Program-made: the position numbers and the translations under genes | Notes under the pieces: model-generated | Seen by the model: only the letters and a program-made list of their open reading frames with translations | The model's database searches: none | What the model was told of the DNA's origin: nothing | Shown here: positions 1 to 11,054 of the stretch, one piece after another | How positions within the stretch are numbered: the stretch's first letter is position 1 | Layout: the number at the start of each line of letters is the position of its first letter | NCBI GenBank assembly: GCA_021792635.1 | Contig: JAJYUH010000002.1 | Span: 305,548-369,547, forward strand | DNA length: 64,000 nucleotides | Direction of reading: 5' to 3' | Source: Natronospirales bacterium | Lineage (GTDB): Bacteria > Pseudomonadota > Gammaproteobacteria > Natronospirales > REEB76

Positions 1-1
1 T

Positions 2-625
2 CCCTGGGAGGAGTTCGCTGCCAACCATAACAAGGGCGACCACATCAAGGGCAAAATCAAGTCCATCACCGATTTCGGAATTTTTGTGGGCTTGGACGGC
101 GGTATTGACGGGCTGGTGCATCTTTCTGACATCTCATGGGATATTCCCGGTGAAGAAGCGGTGCGTAACTACAAGAAGAGTGATGAAGTGGAAGCCGTGG
201 TACTGGCGGTGGACGCACAGCGTGAGCGCATCTCCCTCGGCATCAAGCAGTTGGAGAAAGACCCTTTCTCAAACTTCCTGGCCGAACATCCCAAGGGCAG
301 CCTGGTAAATGGCAAGGTCATTACAGTGGATGCCAAGGGCGCAAACATAGACTTGGGCAATGGCATTGAGGGCTATCTGCGTGCCTCGGAACTGTCGCGT
401 GATCGTGTGGAAGATGCGCGCATGCTGATCAAAGAAGGAGATGAGATCGAAGCCCGTTTCGTGGGCGTGGACCGCAAGAACCGAAGCATCAGCCTGTCGG
501 TCAAAGCCAAGGAACTGCAGGAGGAAGCGCAGGCAATGGAGGATTACTCGCGTAATACCTCATCCGGTACCACCACTTTGGGTGATCTGCTCAAGGAACA
601 CATCGGTAATGGTAAAGAGGCGTAA
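2..625 (+). CDS. rpsA: 30S ribosomal protein S1, C-terminal part
   Basis: The reading frame is open from the window edge, so only the last 207 residues are seen. Ribosomal protein S1 binds mRNA through repeated OB-fold S1 motifs and helps the 30S subunit engage structured or weakly Shine-Dalgarno messages. Two S1 repeats are visible: one with the signature [19 protein letters not shown] followed by LSDISW, and a second around [20 protein letters not shown] and [12 protein letters not shown]. The tail ([14 protein letters not shown]) is typical of gammaproteobacterial S1 C-termini. ihfB follows 113 bp downstream, the standard order. The start lies outside the window. Confidence 0.97.
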   Translation, partial: PWEEFAANHNKGDHIKGKIKSITDFGIFVGLDGGIDGLVHLSDISWDIPGEEAVRNYKKSDEVEAVVLAVDAQRERISLGIKQLEKDPFSNFLAEHPKGSLVNGKVITVDAKGANIDLGNGIEGYLRASELSRDRVEDARMLIKEGDEIEARFVGVDRKNRSISLSVKAKELQEEAQAMEDYSRNTSSGTTTLGDLLKEHIGNGKEA

Positions 626-738
626 TCAGGCAACCCATCGCGCTCTGATGGCCGCGGGTTAGCCAGACTGTTGAGTGCAATCGTGCAAATTCGCCCAGCA
701 ACTCGTTACACGTTTGGTGTTGAAGGCACAAGCGAACC

Positions 739-1038
739 ATGACGAAGTCAGAGCTGATCGAAATCATTGCCAGGAAGCAGAGTCATCTCGCAGGCAGGGA
801 CATTGAACTCGCCGTCAAGACAATGCTGGAGCAGATGAGCAATGCCTTGGCCACGGGTGTGCGGATCGAAATCCGCGGCTTTGGAAGTTTTTCCCTGCAT
901 TTCCGTCCGCCGCGCATGGGCCGCAACCCCAAAACCGGCGATGCCGTCGCGCTGCCGGGAAAGCATGTCCCGCATTTCAAGCCCGGCAAGGATTTGCGCG
1001 ATCGCGTGAACGGCGGCATTCTCGAAAGGCAGGGATAA
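739..1038 (+). CDS. ihfB: Integration host factor subunit beta
   Basis: A 99-residue HU/IHF-family DNA-bending protein; with IhfA (also in this window) it forms the heterodimer that bends DNA in recombination, replication and transcription. The family pattern is clear: N-terminal [14 protein letters not shown], the body motif [20 protein letters not shown], then NPKTGD and the C-terminal [11 protein letters not shown]. The rpsA-ihfB-lapA-lapB order is conserved in Gammaproteobacteria and separates it from HU and from the alpha subunit. The ATG start gives the expected family length. No strong Shine-Dalgarno sequence is seen directly upstream. Confidence 0.96.
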   Translation: MTKSELIEIIARKQSHLAGRDIELAVKTMLEQMSNALATGVRIEIRGFGSFSLHFRPPRMGRNPKTGDAVALPGKHVPHFKPGKDLRDRVNGGILERQG

Positions 1039-1082
1039 GCCAGGGGTGGGCCCCGGCTTCATTGTACTGAACGGAGCCACTC

Positions 1083-1376
1083 ATGCTGCGTTGGATCGCC
1101 GTAGTCATGCTTTTGTGTATCTTCTTTCTGGCGCTGCTGCTGGCCTATGCCAACGGCGCGACGGTTGCGCTCGATTATCTCGTCGGCAGCATGCGCGTTC
1201 ATTTGTCCTCGGCATTGTTCGGGGCTGCCATCGTCGGTTGGCTGCTGGGTTTAGTGAGCAGCCTTGCGATAATTTTTCGTCTCAAGCGGGAGGCCTGGCG
1301 GCTCAGACGCTCTATCCGCGACGCAGAGGCGGAAATCCGCAACTTGCGCAATCTCCCACTCAAGAATGACCGTTGA
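1083..1376 (+). CDS. lapA: LapA-family inner-membrane protein (DUF1049)
   Basis: A 97-residue protein with two hydrophobic segments, roughly residues 2-24 and 42-64, and a basic, charged C-terminal tail predicted to form a coiled coil. This is the architecture of LapA (YciS), the partner of LapB in control of lipopolysaccharide synthesis in E. coli. A GGAG Shine-Dalgarno lies about 6 bp before the ATG. The 3' end overlaps lapB by 11 bp, implying translational coupling. The function is taken from family and context; sequence conservation in such small membrane proteins is low. Confidence 0.88.
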   Translation: MLRWIAVVMLLCIFFLALLLAYANGATVALDYLVGSMRVHLSSALFGAAIVGWLLGLVSSLAIIFRLKREAWRLRRSIRDAEAEIRNLRNLPLKNDR

Positions 1377-2568
1377 TTTCGCAGCGATTGTTGCACTACT
1401 GCTGATCGCGGCTGCCGTGCTTAGCTGGATTTTAGTGCACTGGGGCCGCGACAGAAAACTGGATTCGCGCTTCAAGTTTGTCAGTGCCGAATATTTCAAG
1501 GGTCTCAACTTCCTGCTGAATGAAGAGCCGGACAAGGCTCTGGAAGTATTTATCCGTGTAGCGGAGGTGGACTCGGATACCGTAGAAACGCACTTCGCCT
1601 TGGGTAACCTGTTCCGGCGCCGCGGCGAAGTGGATCGAGCTATTCGTATTCATCAAAATCTCATTGCCCGTCCTAATCTTACGCGCGCTCATCGTGCCCA
1701 GGCATTATATGAACTGGCACAGGATTATCTGCGTGCGGGCCTGCTGGACCGTGCAGAAAGTATCCTGCATGAATTGCTGGATATGCCGCATTACACGGAA
1801 CCGGCGCTACGCAGTCTGATATCGCTCTACGAACAGCAAAAGGACTGGGAGCAAGCCATAGCCATGCGACGCCGACTGCAGGTACTGACAGGCAGTTTTG
1901 AAGAGGAGACCATTGCCCAGTATTTTTGTGAATTGGCCCAGGGAGCTATGACCAGCAAGGATATGGCATTGACGAATCGGTTTTTGAAGCGCGCCCAATC
2001 GCATGACCCAAACTGCGCGCGGGCAAATCTGCTGCTGGCGCAAATGGCGGAAGCCAGTCAGGATTGGACCCGCAGCCAACGTTATTACCGTGAGGTATTG
2101 GAGCATGAAATCCGCTATGCGAGCGAAGTACTCCCGGCACTGGTCCGGGTGACCCGTCAGATGGATGGGGAAGCTTCTCTGGAAACCCTGCTCAGGAAAT
2201 TACGCCGCGATAATCCACAGGTTCCCGGTTATTTGGCAATCGCCGCAATTCTCAATCCAGAACTGGATGACCCCGTATCGCAGGACTGTGTTGCGGATTA
2301 TCTGCGTACCGAGCCCAGCCTGGGCGGGCTATATGAAATGTTTGTATCCTTTGCCCGGCGCAATGGCGTTTCCAACCTGTCGGATATGGAACCGCTAAAA
2401 ATTGCAGTCAGGAATCTGCTGAAGAGCGCTCCGCGTTATCGTTGCGAGGAGTGCGGATTTCGCAGCAAAACTCTTTACTGGCAGTGTCCGAGCTGCAAAA
2501 CCTGGAATCGCACCATGCCGTTTCATGAAATAACGTTTGCGGCGATAGGCCACTCAAGTTCCGCCTGA
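1366..2568 (+). CDS. lapB: Lipopolysaccharide assembly protein B, TPR and rubredoxin-like
   Basis: A 400-residue protein with one N-terminal membrane anchor (about residues 4-24), a long array of TPR helices (for example [20 protein letters not shown]) and a C-terminal metal-binding knuckle with paired CxxC motifs (CEECGF and CPSCKTW). This matches LapB/YciM, about 389 residues in E. coli, which acts with FtsH to tune LpxC and couples LPS synthesis to export. The four cysteines needed for metal binding are all present. It overlaps lapA by 11 bp. galU follows 53 bp downstream on the same strand, a neighbour that fits an envelope-polysaccharide theme. Confidence 0.95.
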   Translation: MTVDFAAIVALLLIAAAVLSWILVHWGRDRKLDSRFKFVSAEYFKGLNFLLNEEPDKALEVFIRVAEVDSDTVETHFALGNLFRRRGEVDRAIRIHQNLIARPNLTRAHRAQALYELAQDYLRAGLLDRAESILHELLDMPHYTEPALRSLISLYEQQKDWEQAIAMRRRLQVLTGSFEEETIAQYFCELAQGAMTSKDMALTNRFLKRAQSHDPNCARANLLLAQMAEASQDWTRSQRYYREVLEHEIRYASEVLPALVRVTRQMDGEASLETLLRKLRRDNPQVPGYLAIAAILNPELDDPVSQDCVADYLRTEPSLGGLYEMFVSFARRNGVSNLSDMEPLKIAVRNLLKSAPRYRCEECGFRSKTLYWQCPSCKTWNRTMPFHEITFAAIGHSSSA

Positions 2569-2621
2569 AGGACACGGCCGGACGAGCCTGCATCAGGTAT
2601 CAAGCACCGGGGAGAACATCC

Positions 2622-3527
2622 ATGAAATACGCGAAAGTCCGAAAAGCCGTATTCCCTGTGGCGGGGCTGGGCACACGCTTTCTGCCGGCCACCAAGGCGA
2701 GTCCAAAGGAAATGTTGCCGGTCGTTGACAAGCCGCTCATTCAGTATGCAGTGGAGGAAGCAGTGGGTGCTGGAGCCGAGGTGCTGGTATTCATCACCAG
2801 CCGCACCAAGCGTTCCATCTCGGATCATTTTGATCGTGCCTATGAGTTGGAAACCGAGCTGGAACTGCGCGGCAAAAAGACCGAACTGGAGCTGGTGCAG
2901 GGCATCGTGCCGGCTCACGTTACCTGCGTGTATATACGTCAAGCGGAAGCGCAGGGTCTGGGTCATGCCGTAGCGTGCGCTGAGCCGGTGGTGGGCAATG
3001 AACCGTTCTATGTGATTCTCGCCGATGACTTGATTGACGGCGATCAGCACTCGGCACTATTGCAGATGCGGAATGTGTATGAGCGATACGGCCACAGTGT
3101 AATCGGGGTCGAGCGGGTCGCACAGGAAGAAACCGGCCGCTACGGCATTATCACACCCGAAGAAATTTCCCCGCGATTGTACCAGGTGAAACATATCGTG
3201 GAAAAACCCAAACCTGCTGCAGCCCCCTCCACGCTGGGCGTGGTAGGGCGCTATTTGCTGACGCCGCGTGTTTTCGAGCTGCTGCGCAAGACAGGCAAGG
3301 GAGCCGGCGGTGAAATTCAACTCACTGATGCCATCCAGGCGCTGCTGGGCTATGAAGAAGTGCAAGCTTATGAATTCGCAGGGACGCGTTATGACTGCGG
3401 CAGCAAATTTGGCTATCTTAAAGCCACGGTTGAGTACGGCTTGAAACATACAGAACTCGGTGATGAGTTTCGGGATTATCTGATGCGCATCGGTACTGAG
3501 CTGCGGGCGGCGGGCAGAACTGAGTAA
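2622..3527 (+). CDS. galU: UTP-glucose-1-phosphate uridylyltransferase
   Basis: A 301-residue nucleotidyltransferase that makes UDP-glucose from UTP and glucose 1-phosphate, feeding LPS core, capsule and trehalose synthesis. Visible signatures are the N-terminal loop [35 protein letters not shown], the ILADDLID metal-site region and the C-terminal [12 protein letters not shown]. Length is normal for GalU. A strong GGGGAG ribosome site precedes the ATG by about 7 bp. It lies downstream of lapB in the same direction and converges on a glycosyltransferase gene across 146 bp with no clear terminator hairpin. Confidence 0.96.
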   Translation: MKYAKVRKAVFPVAGLGTRFLPATKASPKEMLPVVDKPLIQYAVEEAVGAGAEVLVFITSRTKRSISDHFDRAYELETELELRGKKTELELVQGIVPAHVTCVYIRQAEAQGLGHAVACAEPVVGNEPFYVILADDLIDGDQHSALLQMRNVYERYGHSVIGVERVAQEETGRYGIITPEEISPRLYQVKHIVEKPKPAAAPSTLGVVGRYLLTPRVFELLRKTGKGAGGEIQLTDAIQALLGYEEVQAYEFAGTRYDCGSKFGYLKATVEYGLKHTELGDEFRDYLMRIGTELRAAGRTE

Positions 3528-3673
3528 CACGCCTCGATAAACTATTGGCGTAATCAACTATGCGTCAATTAGTCTGACCCAGACGCAATGAGTGCCATCA
3601 TTTTATACGCTTGACGTCAATCATTGTCGTGATCGTCGGTTCAAAGTGTGTCGGCGCGAGAACAGTCACGCAA

Positions 3674-4588
3674 TCATTGTCTGTAGCGCAAGCTTTCCTT
3701 CTGCGGTGCACCCCGCAATATGAACCCAACAAGGTCAAAACCCACCTTCCCTGAAAGCGCACGCCGTAGTACCTTCACGGAGGTGAGCAATCGGAAAACC
3801 GCAGTATATATACTGCCATGATGCAGATGCAGATAGCGGAAAAAGCTGATGTAATACTCGCGCTGCAAGGCAGCGCGTAAAGAAACATCGCTTGAGCTTG
3901 CCCCACCTATATGCGAAATTACAGTCTGCGGAACCAGATAGGCTTTCCATCCGACTTTCCCGGCACGCCAAGCGAAATCTTCTTCTTCACAATAAAGGAA
4001 ATAACCCGTGTCCAGGCCATGCAACTGCCTGAGGGCGGTGCCGCGCACGAACATGGCTGCGCCGCTCACCACGTCCACCTGAATTGGCTGCGTATAGATC
4101 CTGTGCCGTCTGGTGTAACGCCCAGGCCGCAATAGCCGGAGTATGCCGTTTCCGAAAATTTCACTTGCAAGTGATGGAAAATAATTGAAGCTGGATCTCG
4201 GCTGCCCGTTGATATCCACCATGCTTCCACCACAGAGTGCCGCGTCTTTATTGAGTTCCATGAAATGGGAGAGAGTGGATAGTGCGTCATCTCGCAATTC
4301 GCAATCATTGTTAAGAAAGAAATAGTACTCGGCTTCAACATGCTGCATTCCCAGCATCATGCCACCCGAGAAACCAAGATTCTTGTCTGAACAGACAAGC
4401 ATGGCCTCATCAGCCGAAAGGATTTTTAGTTGCTGCCGATCGTGTGAGGTGGAAGCGTTATCCACCACGATAATGACAAAATTTGATCGTTCTGTTGCGT
4501 ACTTGAGGATTGAGCGGACACAGCGCAAAGTATGCCCGGCGGAGTTGTAGTTCAGCGTTATGACTGCAATCTTGACTTTTGGAATCAT
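3674..4588 (-). CDS. Glycosyltransferase family 2 protein
   Basis: A 304-residue cytosolic glycosyltransferase of the GT-A fold. The N-terminus VAVITLNYNS-type strand (here IAVITLNYNSAGHTLRCVRS) is followed by VVDNAST, GFSGGMMLGM and FFLNNDCEL; the NND serves as the DxD-like sugar-nucleotide and metal site. The later segment with YCEEEDFAWRAGKVGW is typical of rhamnosyltransferase-like family 2 enzymes that build O-antigen or exopolysaccharide. The acceptor cannot be told from sequence. It stands alone, convergent with galU and upstream of tRNA-Asn in the same direction. No other polysaccharide genes are adjacent, so its pathway is an inference. Confidence 0.9.
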   Translation of the reverse strand: MIPKVKIAVITLNYNSAGHTLRCVRSILKYATERSNFVIIVVDNASTSHDRQQLKILSADEAMLVCSDKNLGFSGGMMLGMQHVEAEYYFFLNNDCELRDDALSTLSHFMELNKDAALCGGSMVDINGQPRSSFNYFPSLASEIFGNGILRLLRPGRYTRRHRIYTQPIQVDVVSGAAMFVRGTALRQLHGLDTGYFLYCEEEDFAWRAGKVGWKAYLVPQTVISHIGGASSSDVSLRAALQREYYISFFRYLHLHHGSIYTAVFRLLTSVKVLRRALSGKVGFDLVGFILRGAPQKESLRYRQ

Positions 4589-4764
4589 AGGGTTTTATGC
4601 GTCTCCATCTTATGTCACAGGATTGTTTTGTGATTTGGCTCAGAGTCAATACGTAACGATCCTGTATGCAGGCGGTAATGCCCCCATATTTTTGCTGCGG
4701 GAGTTCTGGGTAAAGATGGCGGGGAATCGTTGCTGGGCCATGCGTGAATTCAAGGCATGAAATT

Positions 4765-4840
4765 TGGCTCCCCGGGCCGGACTCGAACCAGCGACCAACG
4801 GATTAACAGTCCGTCGCTCTACCAACTGAGCTACCGGGGA
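4765..4840 (-). tRNA. tRNA-Asn (GTT)
   Basis: Read on the minus strand this 76-nt sequence folds as a full cloverleaf: acceptor stem TCCCCGG pairing with CCGGGGA, the D-arm AGCTCAGTTGGTAGAGC, an anticodon loop CTGTTAA giving anticodon GTT, and a T-arm containing GGTTCGAGTCC. The 3' CCA is encoded in the DNA at 4765-4767. The discriminator base is G, as expected for asparagine tRNA. Confidence 0.97.
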
Positions 4841-4911
4841 ATAGTGTTGCGCGGGCACATATGGTAATGAAGCCCTCCGGGGGGGTCAACAGCAAGCGGC
4901 GTCCACTGGGA

Positions 4912-6108
4912 TCATTTTTCGAGGAATGCGGCCAGCCTCGCCATAGCGACTTCAAGACTCTCCATGCTGGTGGCAAACGATAAACGCAGATGACCGGGCG
5001 CGCCGAAGGATGAGCCCGCCACCAGTGCGATGCCCGCATCTAGCAGTAACCGCTCACTCAGGTCGTTGTCATCTTTAAGTTTACGACGCGCAATTACCCG
5101 GGAGAAGTCCGGGAAAGAATAGAAGGTGCCGTCTGCGGGCAGCACGCGTACACCCGCCATCTTGCGCAGTGATTCATAGACAAAATTGTGTCGTTCATGG
5201 AATGCCGCACACATGCGTTGCACACATGCCTGATCGCCCGAGAGTGCCGCCTCGGCCGCTGCCTGGGAAATTGAGGCCGGGTTGGAGGTGCTCTGGGACT
5301 GCACATTTTTCATGGCTTCAATCAGATGTTCAGGCCCGCCGGTATAACCGATGCGCCAGCCGGTCATGGCGTAGGCTTTGGAGACGCCATTTAGCACCAA
5401 GGTGCGCTCATAGAGATCCGGTGCCGTCATGAGAATGTTGCAGAATGGACCGCCCTGCCATTGGAAATGCTCGTACATGTCGTCGGTGGCAATGAACACG
5501 TGTGGATACGACCGTAGTACTGCGGCGAATGCGGCGAGCTCCGCACGGCTGTATGCCATGCCGGTGGGGTTGGAGGGGCTGTTGATAATCATCAACCGTG
5601 TACGTGATGTGATGGCTTGATCAAGCTGGGCCGGCGTGAGTTTGTAATGCTGTTCCAGTCCCGCATGGACAATGACCGGTGTAGCACCGGTTATCCGCAC
5701 AATCTCCGGATAGGACACCCAGTAGGGCGCGGGAATGATAACTTCATCCTCGGCGTTGAGCAGCGCCTGGCACAGGTTGAAGAAGCTCTGTTTACCGCCA
5801 CAGGAAACCAGTATCTGATTGGGTGTATAAATCAGCCCATTGTCACGACGGAATTTTTCGGTGACCGCACGCTTCAATGAAGGCGTACCATCCACGGCGG
5901 TGTACTTGGTCTGGCCGGCGCGGATGGCGCGGATGGCTGCCTCTTTTATATGTTCCGGCGTGTCAAAATCCGGCTCGCCAGCGCCCAAACCGATGATATC
6001 CCGGCCCTTGGCCTTGAGTTCAGCGGCGCGGGTGGTGACGGCGAGGGTCGGCGAAGACTGCAGGCGCTGGACGCGCTTGGAAAGCACGATGCTCAAAGAA
6101 AACTCCAT
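4912..6108 (-). CDS. Aspartate/aromatic-type PLP aminotransferase, class I
   Basis: A 398-residue fold-type I aminotransferase, probably aspartate aminotransferase of the thermophile-like subgroup (AatA type). Motifs seen are the N-terminal [28 protein letters not shown], the PLP-lysine segment [16 protein letters not shown] and the C-terminal GHLRLSFA arginine that binds the substrate carboxylate. I place the start at the ATG at 6108. A longer frame back to 6171 overlaps uvrB and adds non-family sequence. A TTG at 6096, with GGAG about 6 bp upstream, is an alternative. The gene is divergent from uvrB with only about 50 bp between starts. Substrate is not certain from sequence. Confidence 0.9.
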   Translation of the reverse strand: MEFSLSIVLSKRVQRLQSSPTLAVTTRAAELKAKGRDIIGLGAGEPDFDTPEHIKEAAIRAIRAGQTKYTAVDGTPSLKRAVTEKFRRDNGLIYTPNQILVSCGGKQSFFNLCQALLNAEDEVIIPAPYWVSYPEIVRITGATPVIVHAGLEQHYKLTPAQLDQAITSRTRLMIINSPSNPTGMAYSRAELAAFAAVLRSYPHVFIATDDMYEHFQWQGGPFCNILMTAPDLYERTLVLNGVSKAYAMTGWRIGYTGGPEHLIEAMKNVQSQSTSNPASISQAAAEAALSGDQACVQRMCAAFHERHNFVYESLRKMAGVRVLPADGTFYSFPDFSRVIARRKLKDDNDLSERLLLDAGIALVAGSSFGAPGHLRLSFATSMESLEVAMARLAAFLEK

Positions 6109-6158
6109 CCGGGAGGGCAGAACGGTATCATGATAAGGAAAGTACCCTGGAATTGCCA

Positions 6159-8186
6159 ATGAATGACGCATTCATACTGGCGGCGGATTATGTGCCCGCT
6201 GGCGACCAGCCGGAAGCCATAGCTGCGCTTGTTGCGGGCCTGCGCAGCGGCCTCGCGCGACAGACGCTGCTGGGCGTCACCGGTTCCGGCAAAACATTTT
6301 CCATTGCCAACGTTATTCAGGATTTGCAGCGGCCAACACTGGTGCTGGCCCCCAACAAGACGCTCGCAGCACAGCTTTACGGTGAGTTCAAAGCCTATTT
6401 CCCGGACAATGCCGTCGAGTATTTCGTATCCTACTATGATTACTACCAACCGGAGGCCTATGTCCCCTCTACCGATACCTATATAGAGAAGGATGCTTCC
6501 ATCAATGACCACATCGAACAGATGCGTCTGTCCGCCACCAAAGCTCTTTTGGAACGGTCCGATACGATTATCGTGGCGACGGTCTCGGCGATTTATGGCT
6601 TGGGTGATCCGCAGGCCTATCTCAGCATGGTACTGCATCTGTCCCGCGGCGACCGCGTGGACCAGCGACGCATCCTGCGGCGCCTCGCGGAGATGCAATA
6701 CACACGCAATGAACTGGATCTTTCTCCGGGCACCTACCGGGTACGTGGCGAGGTCATGGATATCTTTCCGGCGGAATCGGATCGCGAAGCATTGCGGGTG
6801 GAACTGTTCGATGATGAGGTGGTATCCCTGAATTTATTTGATCCGCTCACCGGCGCGGTTAACCGCTCCGTCCCACGTTTTACGGTATTCCCCGGTAGTC
6901 ATTATGTGACGCCGCGCGGTACCTTGCTGGAAGCGGTGGACAACATCAAACTTGAACTGAAGCAGCGTCTTAGCGGATTGCACCGGGCCGACAAACTGGT
7001 GGAAGCGCAGCGGCTGGAACAGCGTACGCTGTTTGACATCGAGATGATGGCGGAGATGGGTTACTGCAGTGGTATTGAGAATTATTCGCGGCATCTTTCG
7101 GGCCGCAAGGCCGGTGAACCGCCGCCCACCCTGTTCGATTATCTGCCGCCCAACGCCATGCTGGTGGTGGACGAGAGCCACGTCACCATCCCGCAGTTGG
7201 GCGGCATGTACCGCGGCGACCGTTCCCGCAAGGAAACCCTCGTCGAATACGGTTTCCGCCTGCCATCGGCTTTGGATAACCGGCCCCTCAAATTCGAGGA
7301 ATGGGAGACACGGGCGCCACAAACGGTTTTCGTGTCGGCGACCCCGGGGCCTTATGAGAAACGCCTGTCAGATCAGACGGTGGAACAAGTGGTGCGGCCT
7401 ACGGGCCTGGTGGATCCCGAAGTGGAAGTACGGCCGGTCCGCACCCAGGTGGATGATCTGCTCTCGGAAGTACGCCTGCGGGCGGCTCGCGATGAGCGTG
7501 TGCTGGTGACGACCCTTACCAAGCGCATGGCGGAAGACCTGACGGAGTATCTCGCTGAGCATGAGATACGCGTGCGCTATCTGCACTCCGATATCGAGAC
7601 GGTGGAGCGGACCGAGATTATCCGCGACCTGCGCCTGGGTGAATTCGACGTGCTGGTGGGGATCAATCTGCTTCGAGAGGGCCTGGATCTGCCGGAAGTG
7701 TCACTGGTGGCGATTCTGGATGCGGACAAGGAGGGTTTCCTGCGTTCCGAGGGTTCGCTCATTCAGACCATCGGCCGGGCGGCGCGCAATGTAAACGGCC
7801 GGGCTATCCTGTACGCCGAACGCGTTACCGGCTCGATGCAGCGGGCCATGGATGAAACCAATCGTCGCCGTGCCAAACAGGTTTTGCATAACCAGAAGCA
7901 CGGCATTACTCCCAAGGGCATCAAGAAGGCGGTGGCGGATATCATGGAGGGTGCGCGTTCCATGTCATCCGGCAGCGCACGCGTCACCTACCTCAAGGCA
8001 GCGGAGGAACGCGCCCGATACGAGGTTATGTCGCCCGGGAAACGCCTGCAACTCATCAAAAAGCTGGAGCAGCAGATGCACAAACACGCCCGGGACCTGG
8101 AATTCGAGGCAGCGGCGCGGCTGCGGGACGAAATCCGCCGCATCCAGGCGGCGGATCTGGGATTGCCTGATACGAAAGCGGGTTGA
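6159..8186 (+). CDS. uvrB: Excinuclease ABC subunit B
   Basis: A 675-residue UvrB, the damage-verifying helicase-like subunit of nucleotide excision repair that links UvrA to UvrC. Seen are the Walker A loop [10 protein letters not shown], the beta-hairpin segment [20 protein letters not shown] that inserts between DNA strands, DESHVTIPQ (motif II), the C-terminal helicase motif QTIGRAARN and the final UVR domain ([19 protein letters not shown]) that contacts UvrC. A TTG at 6153 in the same frame is an alternative start adding two residues. I see no LexA-type operator in the short gap shared with the divergent aminotransferase. Confidence 0.97.
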   Translation: MNDAFILAADYVPAGDQPEAIAALVAGLRSGLARQTLLGVTGSGKTFSIANVIQDLQRPTLVLAPNKTLAAQLYGEFKAYFPDNAVEYFVSYYDYYQPEAYVPSTDTYIEKDASINDHIEQMRLSATKALLERSDTIIVATVSAIYGLGDPQAYLSMVLHLSRGDRVDQRRILRRLAEMQYTRNELDLSPGTYRVRGEVMDIFPAESDREALRVELFDDEVVSLNLFDPLTGAVNRSVPRFTVFPGSHYVTPRGTLLEAVDNIKLELKQRLSGLHRADKLVEAQRLEQRTLFDIEMMAEMGYCSGIENYSRHLSGRKAGEPPPTLFDYLPPNAMLVVDESHVTIPQLGGMYRGDRSRKETLVEYGFRLPSALDNRPLKFEEWETRAPQTVFVSATPGPYEKRLSDQTVEQVVRPTGLVDPEVEVRPVRTQVDDLLSEVRLRAARDERVLVTTLTKRMAEDLTEYLAEHEIRVRYLHSDIETVERTEIIRDLRLGEFDVLVGINLLREGLDLPEVSLVAILDADKEGFLRSEGSLIQTIGRAARNVNGRAILYAERVTGSMQRAMDETNRRRAKQVLHNQKHGITPKGIKKAVADIMEGARSMSSGSARVTYLKAAEERARYEVMSPGKRLQLIKKLEQQMHKHARDLEFEAAARLRDEIRRIQAADLGLPDTKAG

Positions 8187-8267
8187 TTGCGGCTTTTTTC
8201 ACCTTGACTCCTTACACGCCAATGTCCTTGCCGCAGGACGGGACATCAGGTATCTTTTGCGACCCCC

Positions 8268-8344
8268 AGGCGCGTAGCTCAGCTGGTTAGAGCACCACCT
8301 TGACATGGTGGGGGTCGTTGGTTCGAGTCCAATCGCGCCTACCA
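8268..8344 (+). tRNA. tRNA-Val (GAC)
   Basis: A 77-nt cloverleaf: acceptor AGGCGCG with CGCGCCT, the D-arm AGCTCAGCTGGTTAGAGC, an anticodon stem CCACC/GGTGG enclosing TTGACAT (anticodon GAC), a T-arm GGTTCGAGTCC, discriminator A and an encoded CCA. It lies between uvrB and thrS, close upstream of the translation operon. Confidence 0.97.
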
Positions 8345-8432
8345 GTTTGTTTTTGCAGAGCTATTGCATCGCCGGCGGTGGGGCCGGCCCGACATGCGAC
8401 CCCTCGTACAGGTCGCCACTGTAAGGATAACG

Positions 8433-10349
8433 ATGATTTGTATCACCCTTCCTGACGGCTCCCGGAAAAAATTCGATCATCCGGTCACAGTGGCCGAGGC
8501 GGCCGCCAGTATCGGCCCGGGCCTTGCCAAGGCTGCACTCGCCGCCAGGGTAAACGGCAAGCTGGTGGATACATCCTGCACCATTGAACATGATGCCAAT
8601 CTGAGCATCATCACGGATCGCGATGCCGAGGGCCTGGAAGTCATCCGCCATTCCACGGCGCATCTGCTTGCCCAGGCGGTGAAACAGCTTTTCCCCGATG
8701 CCCAGGTTACCATCGGCCCTGTAATCGAGGATGGGTTTTTCTACGACTTCGCCTACCAGCGGCCATTCTCAACGGAAGATCTGGCTGCCATCGAAAAGCG
8801 TATGGAAGAACTCGCTGCCAAGGATTATCCGGTGCGCCGTACGCTCATGCCGCGGGACGAGGCGGTGCAATTTTTCCGTGAAATGGGCGAGAAATACAAG
8901 GCGGAGATCATAGCGAGCATTCCCGCCAATGAGGGTATCTCGCTGTACCGGCAGGGGGACTTCATTGATCTCTGCCGCGGCCCGCATGTGCCGAGCACCG
9001 GTAAGCTCAAGGCATTCAAGCTGACGAAGGTGGCGGGTGCCTATTGGCGCGGCGATCCCCGGAACGAAATGTTGCAGCGTATTTACGGCACCGCCTGGGC
9101 CGACAAGAAAGCCCTACAGGCTTATCTGATGCGCATAGAGGAGGCCGAAAAGCGCGATCATCGCCGCATCGGCCGCGAACTGGATATGTTTCACCTGGAG
9201 GAGCTGGCTCCCGGCATGGTGTTCTGGCATGACAAGGGCTGGACTATCTACACGGAAATCCAGAGCTATCTGCGCAAGTTGTTGCGCGCCCACGATTACC
9301 AGGAAGTGCATACACCGGAGATCGTGGATATTTCCCTGTGGCAGAAATCCGGCCACGCGGAAAAATTCATCGAGAACATGTTTCTCACCGGCTCCGAGGA
9401 GCGGCAGTTCGCCATCAAACCCATGAACTGCCCCTGCCATGTGCAGATATTCAATCAGGGATTGCGCAGTTATCGGGATCTGCCGCTGCGCCTGGCGGAG
9501 TTCGGCTCCTGCCACCGTAATGAGCCCTCCGGTGCCCTGCACGGCCTCATGCGGGTACGGGGTTTTACCCAGGACGATGCCCACATCTTTTGCACTGAGG
9601 AGCAGATTCAGCCGGAAGCGGCAGCATTTATTGATCTGCTATATCAGGTTTACAAAGACTTCGGCTTTACCGAGGTGCTGATCAAGCTGTCCATCCGCCC
9701 GCAAAATCGGGTGGGGGCCGATGTACTGTGGGACAAGGCGGAAAAGGCCTTGGCCCAATCCCTGGATGCCAAGGGCCTAAAATGGCAGTTGCAGCCGGGG
9801 GAGGGGGCATTTTACGGCCCCAAGATCGACTTCTCGCTCAAGGACAGCATTGGACGGGTATGGCAATGCGGCACCCTGCAGTTGGATTTCAACATGCCTG
9901 AGCGCCTGGGTGCCGCGTACGTGGCTGAAGATGGATCAAGGAGGGTGCCGGTGATGCTGCACCGGGCCATCCTGGGCTCCTTAGAGCGCTTCATCGGCAT
10001 CCTCATCGAGGACTACGCCGGTAAGTTCCCCGTCTGGCTGGCACCGGTGCAGGCGGTGGTGCTGACGATTACCGATCGCCAGGCAAGCTATGCCCGACAG
10101 GTAACTGAAACCCTGAAAAATCAGGGGCTTCGGGCCGATTTGGACTTGAGAAATGAGAAGATCGGCTATAAAATCCGCGCACACACTCTCCAGCGCGTTC
10201 CCTACCTTCTGGTAGTGGGCGACCGGGAGCAGGAAACGGGTTCCGTGGCGGTTCGCACCCGGGATGGCCAGGATCTGGGGAGCCTCAAACTCGAGGATTT
10301 CACCCGGCGACTAGCCGCCGAGGTGATCAGCCGCGGGATGTCTGCCTGA
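8433..10349 (+). CDS. thrS: Threonine-tRNA ligase
   Basis: A 638-residue class II synthetase charging tRNA-Thr. Order of domains: N-terminal TGS (residues 1-62, start [14 protein letters not shown]), the editing domain with [16 protein letters not shown], the catalytic core with [33 protein letters not shown] and the zinc-site Cys and His residues, then an anticodon-binding domain ending near 10,349. I chose the ATG at 8433, preceded by AAGG, because it matches the family N-terminus; the frame is open upstream to 8364 but carries no family sequence. It heads the thrS-infC-rpmI-rplT-pheS-pheT-ihfA order known from E. coli. Confidence 0.97.
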   Translation: MICITLPDGSRKKFDHPVTVAEAAASIGPGLAKAALAARVNGKLVDTSCTIEHDANLSIITDRDAEGLEVIRHSTAHLLAQAVKQLFPDAQVTIGPVIEDGFFYDFAYQRPFSTEDLAAIEKRMEELAAKDYPVRRTLMPRDEAVQFFREMGEKYKAEIIASIPANEGISLYRQGDFIDLCRGPHVPSTGKLKAFKLTKVAGAYWRGDPRNEMLQRIYGTAWADKKALQAYLMRIEEAEKRDHRRIGRELDMFHLEELAPGMVFWHDKGWTIYTEIQSYLRKLLRAHDYQEVHTPEIVDISLWQKSGHAEKFIENMFLTGSEERQFAIKPMNCPCHVQIFNQGLRSYRDLPLRLAEFGSCHRNEPSGALHGLMRVRGFTQDDAHIFCTEEQIQPEAAAFIDLLYQVYKDFGFTEVLIKLSIRPQNRVGADVLWDKAEKALAQSLDAKGLKWQLQPGEGAFYGPKIDFSLKDSIGRVWQCGTLQLDFNMPERLGAAYVAEDGSRRVPVMLHRAILGSLERFIGILIEDYAGKFPVWLAPVQAVVLTITDRQASYARQVTETLKNQGLRADLDLRNEKIGYKIRAHTLQRVPYLLVVGDREQETGSVAVRTRDGQDLGSLKLEDFTRRLAAEVISRGMSA

Positions 10350-10397
10350 ACACCGCCAGCGTGAATTCTGCAACGGGGCGGGTTCAGGTTTATTTTT

Positions 10398-10413
10398 GGA
10401 GGATCATCTAATC
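10398..10413 (+). promoter_or_regulatory. infC ribosome-binding site and AUC start
   Basis: A perfect GGAGG at 10398-10402 is followed 8 bases later by ATC at 10411, in frame with infC. The only other in-frame start candidate nearby, TTG at 10396, overlaps the GGAGG itself and so has no ribosome site. IF3 discriminates against non-AUG/GUG/UUG starts, and E. coli infC uses AUU to autoregulate; the AUC here would work in the same way. Confidence 0.75.
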
Positions 10414-10929
10414 AGTTCTGAAAAGCGCGCCCGGCGAAACGGGGAGATCACGGCACCCAATGTCCGGGTGATCGGACCGGACAATCAGCAGATCGGTATC
10501 ATGAATACACGCGAGGCTATCCGTTATGCCGAGGAGGCAGGGGTAGATCTCGTGGAGGTTTCGCCCACGGTCGAGCCGCCGGTGTGCCGGGTGATGGATT
10601 ACGGCAAGTATCTCTTCGAACAGAACAAGAAGCAGCAAACCGCGCGCAAGAAACAGAAACAGATTCAGGTCAAGGAAGTGAAGTTCCGTCCGACGACGGA
10701 CGAGGGCGACTACCAGATCAAGCTGCGCAATCTGGGACGTTTCCTGGCGGAGGGTGACAAGGCCAAGGTGACGATACGTTTTCGCGGCCGGGAAATGTTG
10801 CATCAGGAACTCGGCTCACGGCTCATTGAGCGTATCAAGACTGATCTCAATGAGCAGGCCCAGATAGAGCAATATCCAAAACTCGAAGGCCGGCAGCTCG
10901 TCATGGTGTTGTCACCGAAGAGAAAATAA
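10411..10929 (+). CDS. infC: Translation initiation factor IF-3
   Basis: A 172-residue IF-3, which keeps 30S subunits free of 50S and checks start-codon pairing. The N-domain begins [20 protein letters not shown], with the diagnostic [12 protein letters not shown] and [16 protein letters not shown]; a lysine-rich linker ([12 protein letters not shown]) leads to the C-domain [16 protein letters not shown] and [16 protein letters not shown]. Start choice: AUC at 10411, eight bases after GGAGG. A start at TTG 10396 would add five residues and overlap the ribosome site. The use of a rare start is the known mechanism for IF3 self-control. infC is followed by rpmI after 125 bp. Confidence 0.96.
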   Translation: MSSEKRARRNGEITAPNVRVIGPDNQQIGIMNTREAIRYAEEAGVDLVEVSPTVEPPVCRVMDYGKYLFEQNKKQQTARKKQKQIQVKEVKFRPTTDEGDYQIKLRNLGRFLAEGDKAKVTIRFRGREMLHQELGSRLIERIKTDLNEQAQIEQYPKLEGRQLVMVLSPKRK

Positions 10930-11054
10930 GTCCCGCAAGGGACGGTGTAAAGCAAGCAAAAGTGGGACGCTTCGCCGTTCCACCGCCTGGCGAATAGGCA
11001 AACGCCGCATAAGCGGGGCCAGGCTTATGAAAAACGCACTACAGGAGCACGGCA
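10930..11054 (+). promoter_or_regulatory. infC-rpmI leader, candidate L20 control region
   Basis: A GC hairpin with a GCAA loop (GTCCC at 10930-10934 pairing with GGGAC at 10939-10943) begins at the infC stop, and the remaining 110 bp carry further short complementary stretches before rpmI. In E. coli, protein L20 binds structures in this region to repress rpmI and rplT. The hairpin is seen; the L20 role is inferred from position only. Confidence 0.4.

Noticed and set aside
6108..6153. LexA box between the aminotransferase and uvrB
   Set aside because: I looked for CTG-N10-CAG in this gap and found none.
4912..6171. Longer start of the aminotransferase at 6171
   Set aside because: It would overlap the uvrB start and adds residues not seen in the family.
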